DNA of 64,000 nt, from assembly GCA_963791945.1 (NCBI GenBank), contig CAWBUD010000002.1, positions 1,860,001 to 1,924,000 of the forward strand, in the 5' to 3' direction. The notes below the pieces were generated by a model that saw only the letters and a program-made list of their open reading frames with translations, ran no database searches and had not been told where the DNA came from. The stretch is from PALSA-1003 sp963791945. GTDB taxonomy: Bacteria; Pseudomonadota; Gammaproteobacteria; Burkholderiales; Casimicrobiaceae. Both the position numbers and the translations under genes were made by a program. The number at the start of each line of letters is the position of its first letter. Position 1 is the stretch's first letter. Shown here in pieces: positions 27,495 through 36,557 of this stretch.

Positions 27495-27563
27495 GGCATA
27501 TCCCCTCCGTGACATTCTGCGGTTTGGCTGAAGCGCGATGAAGCGTGCGCGGCGATCTCGTGC

Positions 27564-29162
27564 TCAGGCCGCGCGCTGGCGCAGCTTGTAACGCTGAATC
27601 TTACCCGTGGCCGTCTTCGGCAGCTCGTCGATGAACTCGATCCAGCGCGGGTACTTGTACGGCGCCAGACGCGACTTGACGTGCTGTCGCAGGTCCTCGG
27701 CCAATCCGGTCGAGGCAGCGTGACCCGCTTTCAGCACGACGTAGGCGACGGGTTTGATGAGCTTTTCCTCGTCCGCCTTGCCGATCACCGCCGCCTCGAG
27801 CACCGCCGGATGACTGACCAGCGCCGCTTCGACTTCGACCGGCGACACATAGATGCCGCTCACCTTGAGCATGTCGTCGGTTCGACCCGCGTAGACGAAA
27901 TTGCCTTCGCCATCGATCGAATACTTGTCGCCGCTGCGCGTCCACGGACCGTGGAACGTGTCGCGGCTCTTCTGGCGGTTGTTCCAGTACGCCATCGCGC
28001 TGGTCGGTCCGGAGACCTGCAGCTCGCCGACTTCGCCCGCTGCGACCGGACGTCCATCGTCGCCGACGATCCGGAGATCGTAGCCGGGCACGGGTTTGCC
28101 GGTCGTGCCGTAGCGCACCGCGCCGGGACGATTCGACAGAAAGATGTGCAGCATCTCCGTCGAGCCGAGACCGTCGAGGATCTCGACGCCGAAATGCTGC
28201 GTCCAGCGCTTGCCGAGCTCCTCCGGCAGCGCCTCCCCGGCAGAGGTGCAGACGCGCAGACGCAGCTGCTCCGGCTTCGGCAGTTCGGGGCTCGCCAGCA
28301 GCGCCGCGAACAGCGTCGGCACGCCGTAGAAGATCGTGGGCTGGTGCTTCACGAGCCGCGCGAACACCGCGGCCGGCGTGGGACGCTCCGCCATGAGCAC
28401 GGTCGTGGCTCCGACGGAGAGCGGGAACGTGAGCGCGTTGCCGAGGCCGTAGGCGAAGAAAAGCTTGGCTGCCGAGAAGACGACGTCTTCCTCGCGGATG
28501 CCGAGGATCGGCCAGGCGTAGAGCTCCGCGGTCGTGATCAGGCTCGAGTGCGCGTGAACAGTGCCCTTGGGCGCGCCCGTCGATCCGGATGAATACAGCC
28601 AGAAGCACATGTCGTCGGCGGTCGTCGCGGCCGGCGCGAATCCAGACGCCGCTTCACCGAGGAGCGTCTCGAAGGAAGGGTGCGCCGCCGTCCGCTCATC
28701 CGCCTGCCCGCAAACGATCACGTGCTTGAGATGCGGCAGCCGGCCCAGCAGCGAGGCGAACGCCGGCAGCAACGGTGCCGACACGATCAGCGCCTGCGCC
28801 CGGCTGTCCCGCAGCATGTATTCGTAGTCGGCGGTGGTGAGCAGGGTGTTGGCGGCGATGGGAACGATGCCGGCCCTGATGCTTCCCAGGAACGCCGTCG
28901 GAAAGTCGATGGTGTCGAGCATGCAGAGCAGCACGCGCTGCTCCGGCTCTAGACCGAGCCCCACCAGAGCGTTCGCGCAACGATTGACCCGCTCCGCGAG
29001 CTCGCGATACGTATAGCTGCCTCGATCGTCGATGTATGCGACCTTGGCAGCGCGTCCCGCCTGAAGGTTGCGTTCGATGAGATCGTGCGCCGCGTTGTAG
29101 TCGCGCGGGATATCGATCCGCGGCGGGCTTACCCGCTGATCGGCCGTGCTGAGTCCCACCAT
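27564..29162 (-). CDS. bclA: Benzoate-CoA ligase
   Basis: A 532-residue AMP-forming ligase that makes benzoyl-CoA from benzoate, ATP and CoA, the entry step of the box pathway. The ATP loop YSSGSTGAPKG lies at residues 190-200, GLGSTEMLHIF is the adenylate-binding A5 region, and the catalytic lysine is near 521 in TATGKIQRYKL. Length is typical of BclA. GAGGAGG precedes the ATG by about eight bases. It is divergent from boxR-boxCBA, shares their control region through the upstream DUF4863 gene, and heads a transporter operon. Confidence 0.93.
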   Translation of the reverse strand: MVGLSTADQRVSPPRIDIPRDYNAAHDLIERNLQAGRAAKVAYIDDRGSYTYRELAERVNRCANALVGLGLEPEQRVLLCMLDTIDFPTAFLGSIRAGIVPIAANTLLTTADYEYMLRDSRAQALIVSAPLLPAFASLLGRLPHLKHVIVCGQADERTAAHPSFETLLGEAASGFAPAATTADDMCFWLYSSGSTGAPKGTVHAHSSLITTAELYAWPILGIREEDVVFSAAKLFFAYGLGNALTFPLSVGATTVLMAERPTPAAVFARLVKHQPTIFYGVPTLFAALLASPELPKPEQLRLRVCTSAGEALPEELGKRWTQHFGVEILDGLGSTEMLHIFLSNRPGAVRYGTTGKPVPGYDLRIVGDDGRPVAAGEVGELQVSGPTSAMAYWNNRQKSRDTFHGPWTRSGDKYSIDGEGNFVYAGRTDDMLKVSGIYVSPVEVEAALVSHPAVLEAAVIGKADEEKLIKPVAYVVLKAGHAASTGLAEDLRQHVKSRLAPYKYPRWIEFIDELPKTATGKIQRYKLRQRAA

Positions 29163-29210
29163 CCGCGGTACCTCCTCCTCGTGCTGTCCGTTATGAGCCG
29201 GCAGCTTCGC

Positions 29211-29678
29211 TCAAGGCCCGGTGAATTCGATCCTGCCCTCGGGCAGCAGATAGAGCACGAGCGCTTTGCCTTCGCTCACCGTCGGCCGGTGCGCGCTTCC
29301 GGGACCGTAGACCAGCCAGCCGGCGCCGCGCCCGTCGAATGTCGCCGAGCCGCTTTCCGGCATGATCATGTCGATCTCGCCCTTGGGATGGCGGTGGTGC
29401 GGGCCCGCGAGGTTCTCCATCTCGACCACGTCGACGCTGAAGCCACGGCTCGCCGAACTCGGTTTCACGACTCGGCCATACTTTATTCCGCCGCCCTCGC
29501 GATTGCACATCCATCCCGCCGCGATCCCGGCGCGGCAGGCCTCGCGCACCGAGCTGAACAGCGGGCCGTGCGGCGGAAACGTGCGGTTGAGATCAGCGTC
29601 CAGCGCCTCGTCGAGCGGGCGATCGCCGATCCATTCGGTGATCGGCGCAACCAGGTCGGCGAATTCCTGCGGCGTCAT
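29211..29678 (-). CDS. DUF4863-family protein of box clusters
   Basis: A 155-residue protein of the DUF4863 family, which also includes 4-hydroxylaminobenzoate lyase (PnbB). A cupin-like segment is visible, with histidines in GPHHRHPKGEIDMIM and GSAHRP, and a conserved glutamate, so metal binding is plausible. Proteins of this family recur beside boxABC and benzoate-CoA ligase genes, but their role there is not established. The ATG at 29678 is preferred; the longer frame would run through the promoter. It is the first gene of the leftward arm, 48 bases before bclA. Confidence 0.78.
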   Translation of the reverse strand: MTPQEFADLVAPITEWIGDRPLDEALDADLNRTFPPHGPLFSSVREACRAGIAAGWMCNREGGGIKYGRVVKPSSASRGFSVDVVEMENLAGPHHRHPKGEIDMIMPESGSATFDGRGAGWLVYGPGSAHRPTVSEGKALVLYLLPEGRIEFTGP

Positions 29679-29709
29679 GACGGACCTTGGTTCGTTCCCG
29701 GGCTTGCAA

Positions 29710-29737
29710 TTTAGATCATGATCACGACAAGTGTCAA
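29710..29737 (-). promoter_or_regulatory. Putative sigma-70 promoter of the DUF4863-bclA operon with palindrome
   Basis: On the minus strand TTGACA (29737-29732) is a perfect -35 box, followed after 16 bases by TCTAAA (29715-29710). The 10-base palindrome GATCATGATC (29714-29723) sits between and over the -10, where a repressor could block RNA polymerase. A TGCA tetramer, the core recalled for BzdR sites, lies at 29705-29708. BoxR is the obvious candidate regulator. Confidence 0.55.
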
Positions 29738-29832
29738 GCAAAATAAAGCAGGTTGATCGTCAGGCCCAATCTCCCTCTGGCTCGCCGAGTCTTATCGTGC
29801 GCTGAGCGTCACGGCTGCGGCCCTGCATCGGC

Positions 29833-29862
29833 TTGACCGGGGGCAGTTACAGGCATTATATT
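29833..29862 (+). promoter_or_regulatory. Putative sigma-70 promoter of boxR-boxCBA
   Basis: TTGACC (29833-29838) and TATATT (29857-29862) are separated by 18 bases, each matching the consensus at five of six positions. TGCA tetramers lie just upstream (29824-29827) and between the -10 and the boxR start (29882-29885). This fits autoregulation by a BzdR/BoxR-type protein, but spacing does not reproduce the classical double-TGCA operator. Confidence 0.55.
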
Positions 29863-29893
29863 TCCCAACGTTGACTTCAGGTGCATATCCCCG

Positions 29894-30790
29894 ATGAGCC
29901 CTAAGCTCGCCTTGGCCTCGTCAGCGAGCGCTCTTGCGACCGTCCGCCCGGCGGATGCCGATCTCCTTGCCGCGATTGGCAGACGGGTGCGCGAGGCGCG
30001 CGAGCGTCGCGGCCTGGCTCGCAAGACGCTTTCGCAGCAGTCCAGCGTGTCCGAACGTTATCTCGCCCATCTGGAAGCGGGCGAAGCGAACGTGTCGGTG
30101 CTGCTTCTGCGCAACGTGGCGCGAGCGCTGGGCCTGCCGCTGACCGAGCTGATCGACCCGCAGGAGGCCTCCGTCGAGCACCGTCTGATCCGTCGCTTCC
30201 TGGACAAGCTGCCGGAGCGTCAGCTCGAAGAAATCGTGTTCCGGCTCATGCGCGACTTCGGGCCGGAGGCGGCCGCGCGCAAGCGGCGGCTCGCGCTGGT
30301 CGGGTTGCGCGGCGCAGGCAAGACGACGCTTGGCGGCGCGCTTGCCGACGCGTTGCGATTGCCGTTCGTCGAGCTCGACCGCGAGATCGAGCGCGAGGCC
30401 GGCATCTCCTTGAGCGAAGTGTTCTCGCTCTACGGCCAGCTCGGCTACCGCCGGATCGAGCGCCGCTGCCTCGAGCGGATCATCGCGAGCGACAAGCAGC
30501 TGGTCATCGCGGTCGGCGGAGGCATCGTCTCCGAGCCCGAAACGTACGATCTGCTGCTCGCGAACTGCTTCACGGTCTGGATCAAGGCGCCGCCCGCGGA
30601 ACACATGGCGCGCGTCGTCGCGCAGGGCGACCTCCGCCCGATGCAGGGGCACGCCGAAGCGATGGAGGATCTCAATCGGATCCTCACCGCGCGCGAGCCG
30701 CTGTACAGGAAAGCCGACGTGACGCTGGATACCGCAGGCGAGCGCCCCGAGCAAAGTCTCGCCAAATTGCGCCAGGCCGTATCGGCCTGA
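29894..30790 (+). CDS. boxR: BoxR/BzdR-type regulator: XRE helix-turn-helix fused to shikimate-kinase-like domain
   Basis: A 298-residue regulator with an N-terminal XRE-type helix-turn-helix (about residues 24-88, ending in LGLPLTELID), a linker, and a C-terminal domain resembling shikimate kinase with P-loop GLRGAGKTT at 137-145. In BzdR/BoxR the kinase-like domain binds benzoyl-CoA and so relieves repression of the degradation genes. It starts with an ATG 30 bases before boxC's and after the boxR promoter, and is probably co-transcribed with boxCBA. Its position in the divergent region suggests it controls both arms. Confidence 0.94.
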   Translation: MSPKLALASSASALATVRPADADLLAAIGRRVREARERRGLARKTLSQQSSVSERYLAHLEAGEANVSVLLLRNVARALGLPLTELIDPQEASVEHRLIRRFLDKLPERQLEEIVFRLMRDFGPEAAARKRRLALVGLRGAGKTTLGGALADALRLPFVELDREIEREAGISLSEVFSLYGQLGYRRIERRCLERIIASDKQLVIAVGGGIVSEPETYDLLLANCFTVWIKAPPAEHMARVVAQGDLRPMQGHAEAMEDLNRILTAREPLYRKADVTLDTAGERPEQSLAKLRQAVSA

Positions 30791-30819
30791 CGCTCCGCGA
30801 CGCAAATCAGGAGAACCCC

Positions 30820-32517
30820 ATGCTGCAGGCGTCCGCATCGCCGGAATCCCGATCCGCGCTTCCCGAGAGGCCTTTCGTCACCTACGACGCGCATCCCGAA
30901 CGGTACGCGCATTGGAAGCTCGCCTGCAGCGATTCCATCGCCACCCTGACGCTCGACGTCGACGAGGATCGCGGCGTCCGTCCCGGCTACAAGCTGAAGC
31001 TCAACTCGTACGATCTCGGCGTCGACATCGAGCTCGCGGATGCGCTGCAGCGGATCCGCTTCGAGCATCCCGAAGTGCGCTGCGTCATCATCACCAGCGG
31101 CAAGGACCGGGTTTTCTGCTCCGGCGCCAACATCTTCATGCTGGGACTTTCCAGCCACGCCTGGAAAGTGAACTTCTGCAAGTTCACCAACGAGACGCGC
31201 AACGGGATCGAGGACTCGAGCCGTCACTCGGGACTGAAGTTCATCGCCGCGTGCAACGGCACGACCGCCGGCGGCGGCTACGAGCTCGCGCTCGCCTGCG
31301 ACGAGATCATCCTGATCGATGACCGCTCTTCGGCGGTCAGCCTCCCTGAGGTGCCGCTGCTGGGCGTGCTGCCCGGCACGGGCGGTCTCACCCGCCTCAC
31401 CGACAAGCGCAAAGTCCGACGCGACCATGCGGATCTCTTCTGCACGCTGGTCGAGGGCGTTCGCGCAACGCGAGCCAAGGAGTGGCGGCTCATCGACGAT
31501 TCCGCAAAGCCGCAGCAGTTCCAGGAAGCGCTGCACCGCCGGGCGCGCGAGCTCGCCGCGCGGAGCGATCGGCCGGACGGCGCGAAGGGCGTCGCGCTCA
31601 CACCCATCGAGCGCCGCGTCGACGCCGACGGCTACCGCTATGCGCACGTCGACGTGCGCATCGACCGCAAGGCGCGCCACGCCACGCTCACCGTGTCCGC
31701 CCCGGCGGCGGAGCAGCCGTCCACGCCCGATGCGATCCTCGCGCTCGGCGCAGCGTGGTGGCCGCTCGCCATGGCCCGCGAGCTCGACGATGCGATCCTG
31801 CTCCTGCGTACCAACGAGCCGGAGCTCGGCACCTGGCTTCTCAAGACGGCGGGCGACGCCGCGCGCGTGCTCGAGGTCGATGCAGCGCTCGAGCGGAACG
31901 CAGGCCACTGGTTCGTGCGGGAGACGATCGGCATGCTTCGCCGTACGCTCGCGCGGCTCGACGTCACCTCGCGCACGCTCTACGCGCTCATCGAGCCGGG
32001 CTCGTGCTTCGCCGGCACGCTCGCCGAGCTCGCGCTCGCTGCCGACCGCGCCTACATGCTCGCGCTCGCCGAGAACGAGCCCGGCGCGCCGCGCCTCGCC
32101 CTCTCGGCGATGAACTTCGGCGCCTATCCCATGGTGAACGGCCTCGCGCGCCTCGCGGCACGGTTCTACGACGACCAGGCGACGATGGCGCGCGCGAGGC
32201 AAGCGATCGGCCGCCCGCTTCCTGTACGCGAGGCGCTCGACCTGGGGCTCGTCACCGCGGCACCCGACGAGCTCGATTGGGCCGACGAGATCCGGATCGC
32301 GCTCGAGGAGCGCGCCAGTCTTTCGCCGGACGCGTTGACGGGCATGGAGGCGAACCTGCGCTTCGGCGGCGTCGAGACGATGGAGACGCGCGTCTTCGGC
32401 CGGCTCTCGGCATGGCAGAACTGGATCTTCAGCCGGCCGAATGCCGTCGGAGAGTCCGGCGCGCTGAAGGTGTTCGGCACGGGCAACAAATCGAAATTCA
32501 ACTGGGAACGGGTGTGA
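30820..32517 (+). CDS. boxC: 2,3-epoxybenzoyl-CoA dihydrolase (BoxC)
   Basis: A 565-residue member of the crotonase superfamily, much longer than usual because of a duplicated crotonase-like body. BoxC opens the ring of 2,3-epoxybenzoyl-CoA with two waters, releasing formate and a semialdehyde-CoA. The N-terminal half shows the oxyanion-hole segments SGKDRVFCSGANIFMLG and NGTTAGGGYELALACD. Length matches BoxC proteins. AGGAG precedes the ATG at close range. It is the first catabolic gene after boxR. Confidence 0.95.
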   Translation: MLQASASPESRSALPERPFVTYDAHPERYAHWKLACSDSIATLTLDVDEDRGVRPGYKLKLNSYDLGVDIELADALQRIRFEHPEVRCVIITSGKDRVFCSGANIFMLGLSSHAWKVNFCKFTNETRNGIEDSSRHSGLKFIAACNGTTAGGGYELALACDEIILIDDRSSAVSLPEVPLLGVLPGTGGLTRLTDKRKVRRDHADLFCTLVEGVRATRAKEWRLIDDSAKPQQFQEALHRRARELAARSDRPDGAKGVALTPIERRVDADGYRYAHVDVRIDRKARHATLTVSAPAAEQPSTPDAILALGAAWWPLAMARELDDAILLLRTNEPELGTWLLKTAGDAARVLEVDAALERNAGHWFVRETIGMLRRTLARLDVTSRTLYALIEPGSCFAGTLAELALAADRAYMLALAENEPGAPRLALSAMNFGAYPMVNGLARLAARFYDDQATMARARQAIGRPLPVREALDLGLVTAAPDELDWADEIRIALEERASLSPDALTGMEANLRFGGVETMETRVFGRLSAWQNWIFSRPNAVGESGALKVFGTGNKSKFNWERV

Positions 32518-32522
32518 ACGTC

Positions 32523-32542
32523 ATTCCCGCGAAGGCGGGAAT
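32523..32542. repeat. dRS3/REP-like 20-base palindromic repeat
   Basis: The sequence fits ATTCCC-N8-GGGAAT exactly, with eight-base perfect arms and loop GAAG. This is the form of the dRS3-type dispersed repeat found in many beta- and gammaproteobacteria. It starts five bases after the boxC stop, inside the boxC-boxB spacer. It may mark a REP-like element or stabilise the boxC transcript. Confidence 0.7.
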
Positions 32543-32573
32543 CCGGCGTCGTTCCTGCCGAAAGTCACCGGGT

Positions 32574-32599
32574 CCCGCTCAGTTACGTAAGTGAGCGGG
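32574..32599. repeat. 26-base near-perfect palindrome in the boxC-boxB spacer
   Basis: Arms of 13 bases are complementary except at one position, with TTACGTAA at the centre. It ends 23 bases before the boxB ATG. It could fold as a long hairpin in the transcript or be a dimeric protein-binding site. No T-run follows, so a terminator is unlikely. Confidence 0.6.
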
Positions 32600-32622
32600 G
32601 ACGACCACCCATCGGAGCCTTC

Positions 32623-34047
<1,425 letters not shown>

Positions 34048-34057
34048 CTGTCAGCCG

Positions 34058-35284
34058 ATGAGCGCGAGTCATGCGCCGGTCGAGGTGCTGCGTCAGCACC
34101 TCATCGATCCGGAAATCTGCATCCGCTGCAACACCTGCGAGGAAACGTGTCCGTCGCACGCGATCTCGCATGACGCGCGGAACTACGTCGTGGACCCTGG
34201 GAAGTGCAACTTCTGCAACGATTGCATCTCGCCCTGTCCGACCGGAGCGATCGACAGCTGGCGGCAGGTGGACAAGGCGAAACCTTACGCGCTCGCCGAG
34301 CAGCTCGACTGGGACAGCCTGCCGGCGCAGGGCGAGGTCGATGCAGGCGCGGAGGAGATTCCCACCGACGTCGCGCGGATCCGGTCCGTCGCTACCGCCG
34401 GCGAGGGCGGCCAGGCGTTTCCGCCGTGGTCGGCCGCGCATCCGTACGTCAATCTCTATGCGCCGGAGAGACCGGCGATCGCCACGGTGAGCGGCAATTT
34501 CCGACTCACCGCCGATGACGCGAGCAGCGACATCCGGCACATCGTGCTCGAATTCGGCGGCGCAGCGTTCCCGGTGCTCGAGGGCCAGACGATCGGCATT
34601 CTTCCGCCCGGGCTGGATGCATCGGGCAAACCGCACCACGTGCGGCTGTACTCGGTGGCCAGCCCCCGCGATGGCGAGCGGCCGCGCTACAACAACCTGT
34701 CGCTCACCGTGAAGCGCGTCAGGGAAGACCACGAAGGCAGGCCCGTCTTCGGGATCGCGTCGAACTACCTGTGCGATCTCAACAAGGGCAACGAGGTCCG
34801 CGTCGTCGGCCCGTACGGGACGACGTTCCTGATGCCGAACCATCCCGGGTCGAGCCTGCTCATGGTGTGCACGGGCACGGGGTCGGCGCCGATGCGGGCG
34901 ATGACCGAGCGGCGGCGCCGGCGGATTGCACTGAAGGAGGGCGGAGAGCTCATGCTGTTCTTCGGCGCCCGGATCGCCGGAGAGCTGCCCTACTTCGGGC
35001 CGCTCTTGAAGCTGCCGAAGGATTTCATCGACATCAACTTCGCCTTTTCGCGCGTTCCCGGCGAAGCGAAGTGCTATGTCCAGGACCGGATTCGCGAGCG
35101 CAGCGCCGAGGTCGCCCGCTTGCTCGCCGACAAGAACTGCTACGTCTACATCTGCGGGTTGAAGGGCATGGAGCAAGGTGTCTACGATGCGTTCCGCGAG
35201 GTATGTTCGAGACACGACATGGATTGGGAAACGCTCGTGCCTGCGTTGCGTGCAGAAGGCCGATATCACCTCGAAACGTACTGA
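34058..35284 (+). CDS. boxA: Benzoyl-CoA 2,3-epoxidase reductase subunit (BoxA)
   Basis: A 408-residue NADPH-dependent reductase that supplies electrons to BoxB. Two ferredoxin-type [4Fe-4S] sites are at cysteines 21, 24, 27, 31 and 50, 53, 56, 60. The rest is a ferredoxin-NADP reductase module with the FAD-binding RLYSVASP, GTGSAPMRAM for nucleotide binding and a C-terminal YVYICGLKGMEQGV. Domain order and length are those of BoxA. It closes the boxCBA set. Confidence 0.95.
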   Translation: MSASHAPVEVLRQHLIDPEICIRCNTCEETCPSHAISHDARNYVVDPGKCNFCNDCISPCPTGAIDSWRQVDKAKPYALAEQLDWDSLPAQGEVDAGAEEIPTDVARIRSVATAGEGGQAFPPWSAAHPYVNLYAPERPAIATVSGNFRLTADDASSDIRHIVLEFGGAAFPVLEGQTIGILPPGLDASGKPHHVRLYSVASPRDGERPRYNNLSLTVKRVREDHEGRPVFGIASNYLCDLNKGNEVRVVGPYGTTFLMPNHPGSSLLMVCTGTGSAPMRAMTERRRRRIALKEGGELMLFFGARIAGELPYFGPLLKLPKDFIDINFAFSRVPGEAKCYVQDRIRERSAEVARLLADKNCYVYICGLKGMEQGVYDAFREVCSRHDMDWETLVPALRAEGRYHLETY

Positions 35285-35333
35285 GCATCTGATCGGGAGT
35301 CCGCCCGTCGCACAAGTCGTTCGGAGTTCGATC

Positions 35334-36284
35334 ATGGGGCGCGAAGCATCGGCACAAAAAACCGCGAACCTCGCGGCGGACGGCCCCAGGCTCGAATGTC
35401 CGCGGATCGAGCTGATCGTCGACGGGGAACGACATCCGTTCTGTGCGCGAAATCGCGTCTTGCGCGAATCGGGGCGATTCTGGCGCGGCTATCTCCTCGA
35501 GCATGTGCGCGTTCCGCCAAGCGGAACGCTCGAGTGCGTTTCGCCGCCCGATCATCTACTGTTCTTCGTCGCAGCCGGAAGCTGCGACATCCGGTACCGT
35601 GCCGACATGCGCGATGCCAGGCGTCGCCTGTCGCTGGGCTCGTTCTGCTTCGTCAGCCGCGGGTACGCGTTTGAGCGCCTCTCGTGGAAGGCCCGTCGGG
35701 CCGAAGCCATCGTGGTGTCGATTCGGGACATCGGCGCCGACCCGAATCCGATCGACGCCTTCGGGCGCACTGACGCGCTGTTCGACGTGTACATCGGGGT
35801 CGAGGACGCTCGCGTTGCAACCTTGCTCAATCTCATGTGCTCCGAAATCGAATCGGGGTGCCCGACGGGTATTGCGTACGCCGAGGCGCTTTCACTGGCG
35901 CTTGCCTCGCGTATCGCGTCCTTGTGCACAAGCGCACCGGACACGGATCGACGCGTCGCTCCGCTGTCATCGAGACAGCTGGCGCGGATCACCGAGCACA
36001 TCGTGAATAACCTTTCGGACCCGCTGACGATTGACCGACTTGCGACCGTCGCCAACATGAGTCCGTTCCACTTCGCCCGCTGTTTCAAGCAGACGGCCGG
36101 CATGACGCCGCATCAATTCGTAACTCGCGAACGGGTAGTGCGGGCCCGAGAACTGCTGGGTTCGACACGGCAACCAATCCGCGAGATCGCAATATCGCTC
36201 GGCTTCGCGAGCCAAAGTCACTTCACCGACGTCTACCGCCGCATCACGGGCAGCACACCTCGCCGCGATCGAACGAGTCTCTGA
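35334..36284 (+). CDS. AraC/XylS-family transcriptional regulator
   Basis: A 316-residue regulator with a C-terminal double helix-turn-helix of about 100 residues (ITEHIVNNLSDPLTIDRLA, SPFHFARCFKQTAGMTPHQF, IREIAISLGFASQSHFTDVY). The N-terminal ~200 residues are a cupin-like sensing domain without a recognised ligand. The ATG at 35334 has GGAG eight bases upstream. It begins 49 bases after boxA on the same strand and may regulate the tannase gene downstream or aromatic genes nearby. Confidence 0.88.
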   Translation: MGREASAQKTANLAADGPRLECPRIELIVDGERHPFCARNRVLRESGRFWRGYLLEHVRVPPSGTLECVSPPDHLLFFVAAGSCDIRYRADMRDARRRLSLGSFCFVSRGYAFERLSWKARRAEAIVVSIRDIGADPNPIDAFGRTDALFDVYIGVEDARVATLLNLMCSEIESGCPTGIAYAEALSLALASRIASLCTSAPDTDRRVAPLSSRQLARITEHIVNNLSDPLTIDRLATVANMSPFHFARCFKQTAGMTPHQFVTRERVVRARELLGSTRQPIREIAISLGFASQSHFTDVYRRITGSTPRRDRTSL

Positions 36285-36557
36285 AAAGGCCTCGCGACCG
36301 CTTTGCCTTGCACGTCTCCGTCTAGCGGCACCAGAGGGCTGCGTCGCTGATCACCGCGCATGGCGCGCGTATGGCCGAAGACCCCATCCGCGAAGCGCAA
36401 GATTGCGGGGGTTCCGAGCAAGGATTCGGAAGCAATAGGGTTTCTGCGTTGATAGCATGGACGCTGCTCGCTCGGTATCCAAGTCGGGCGTATAGCGCGA
36501 GAACAATTACGAGCGTGGCGAAGGACGAAGCATTTCATCGATTCTTAGGAGGATTTC

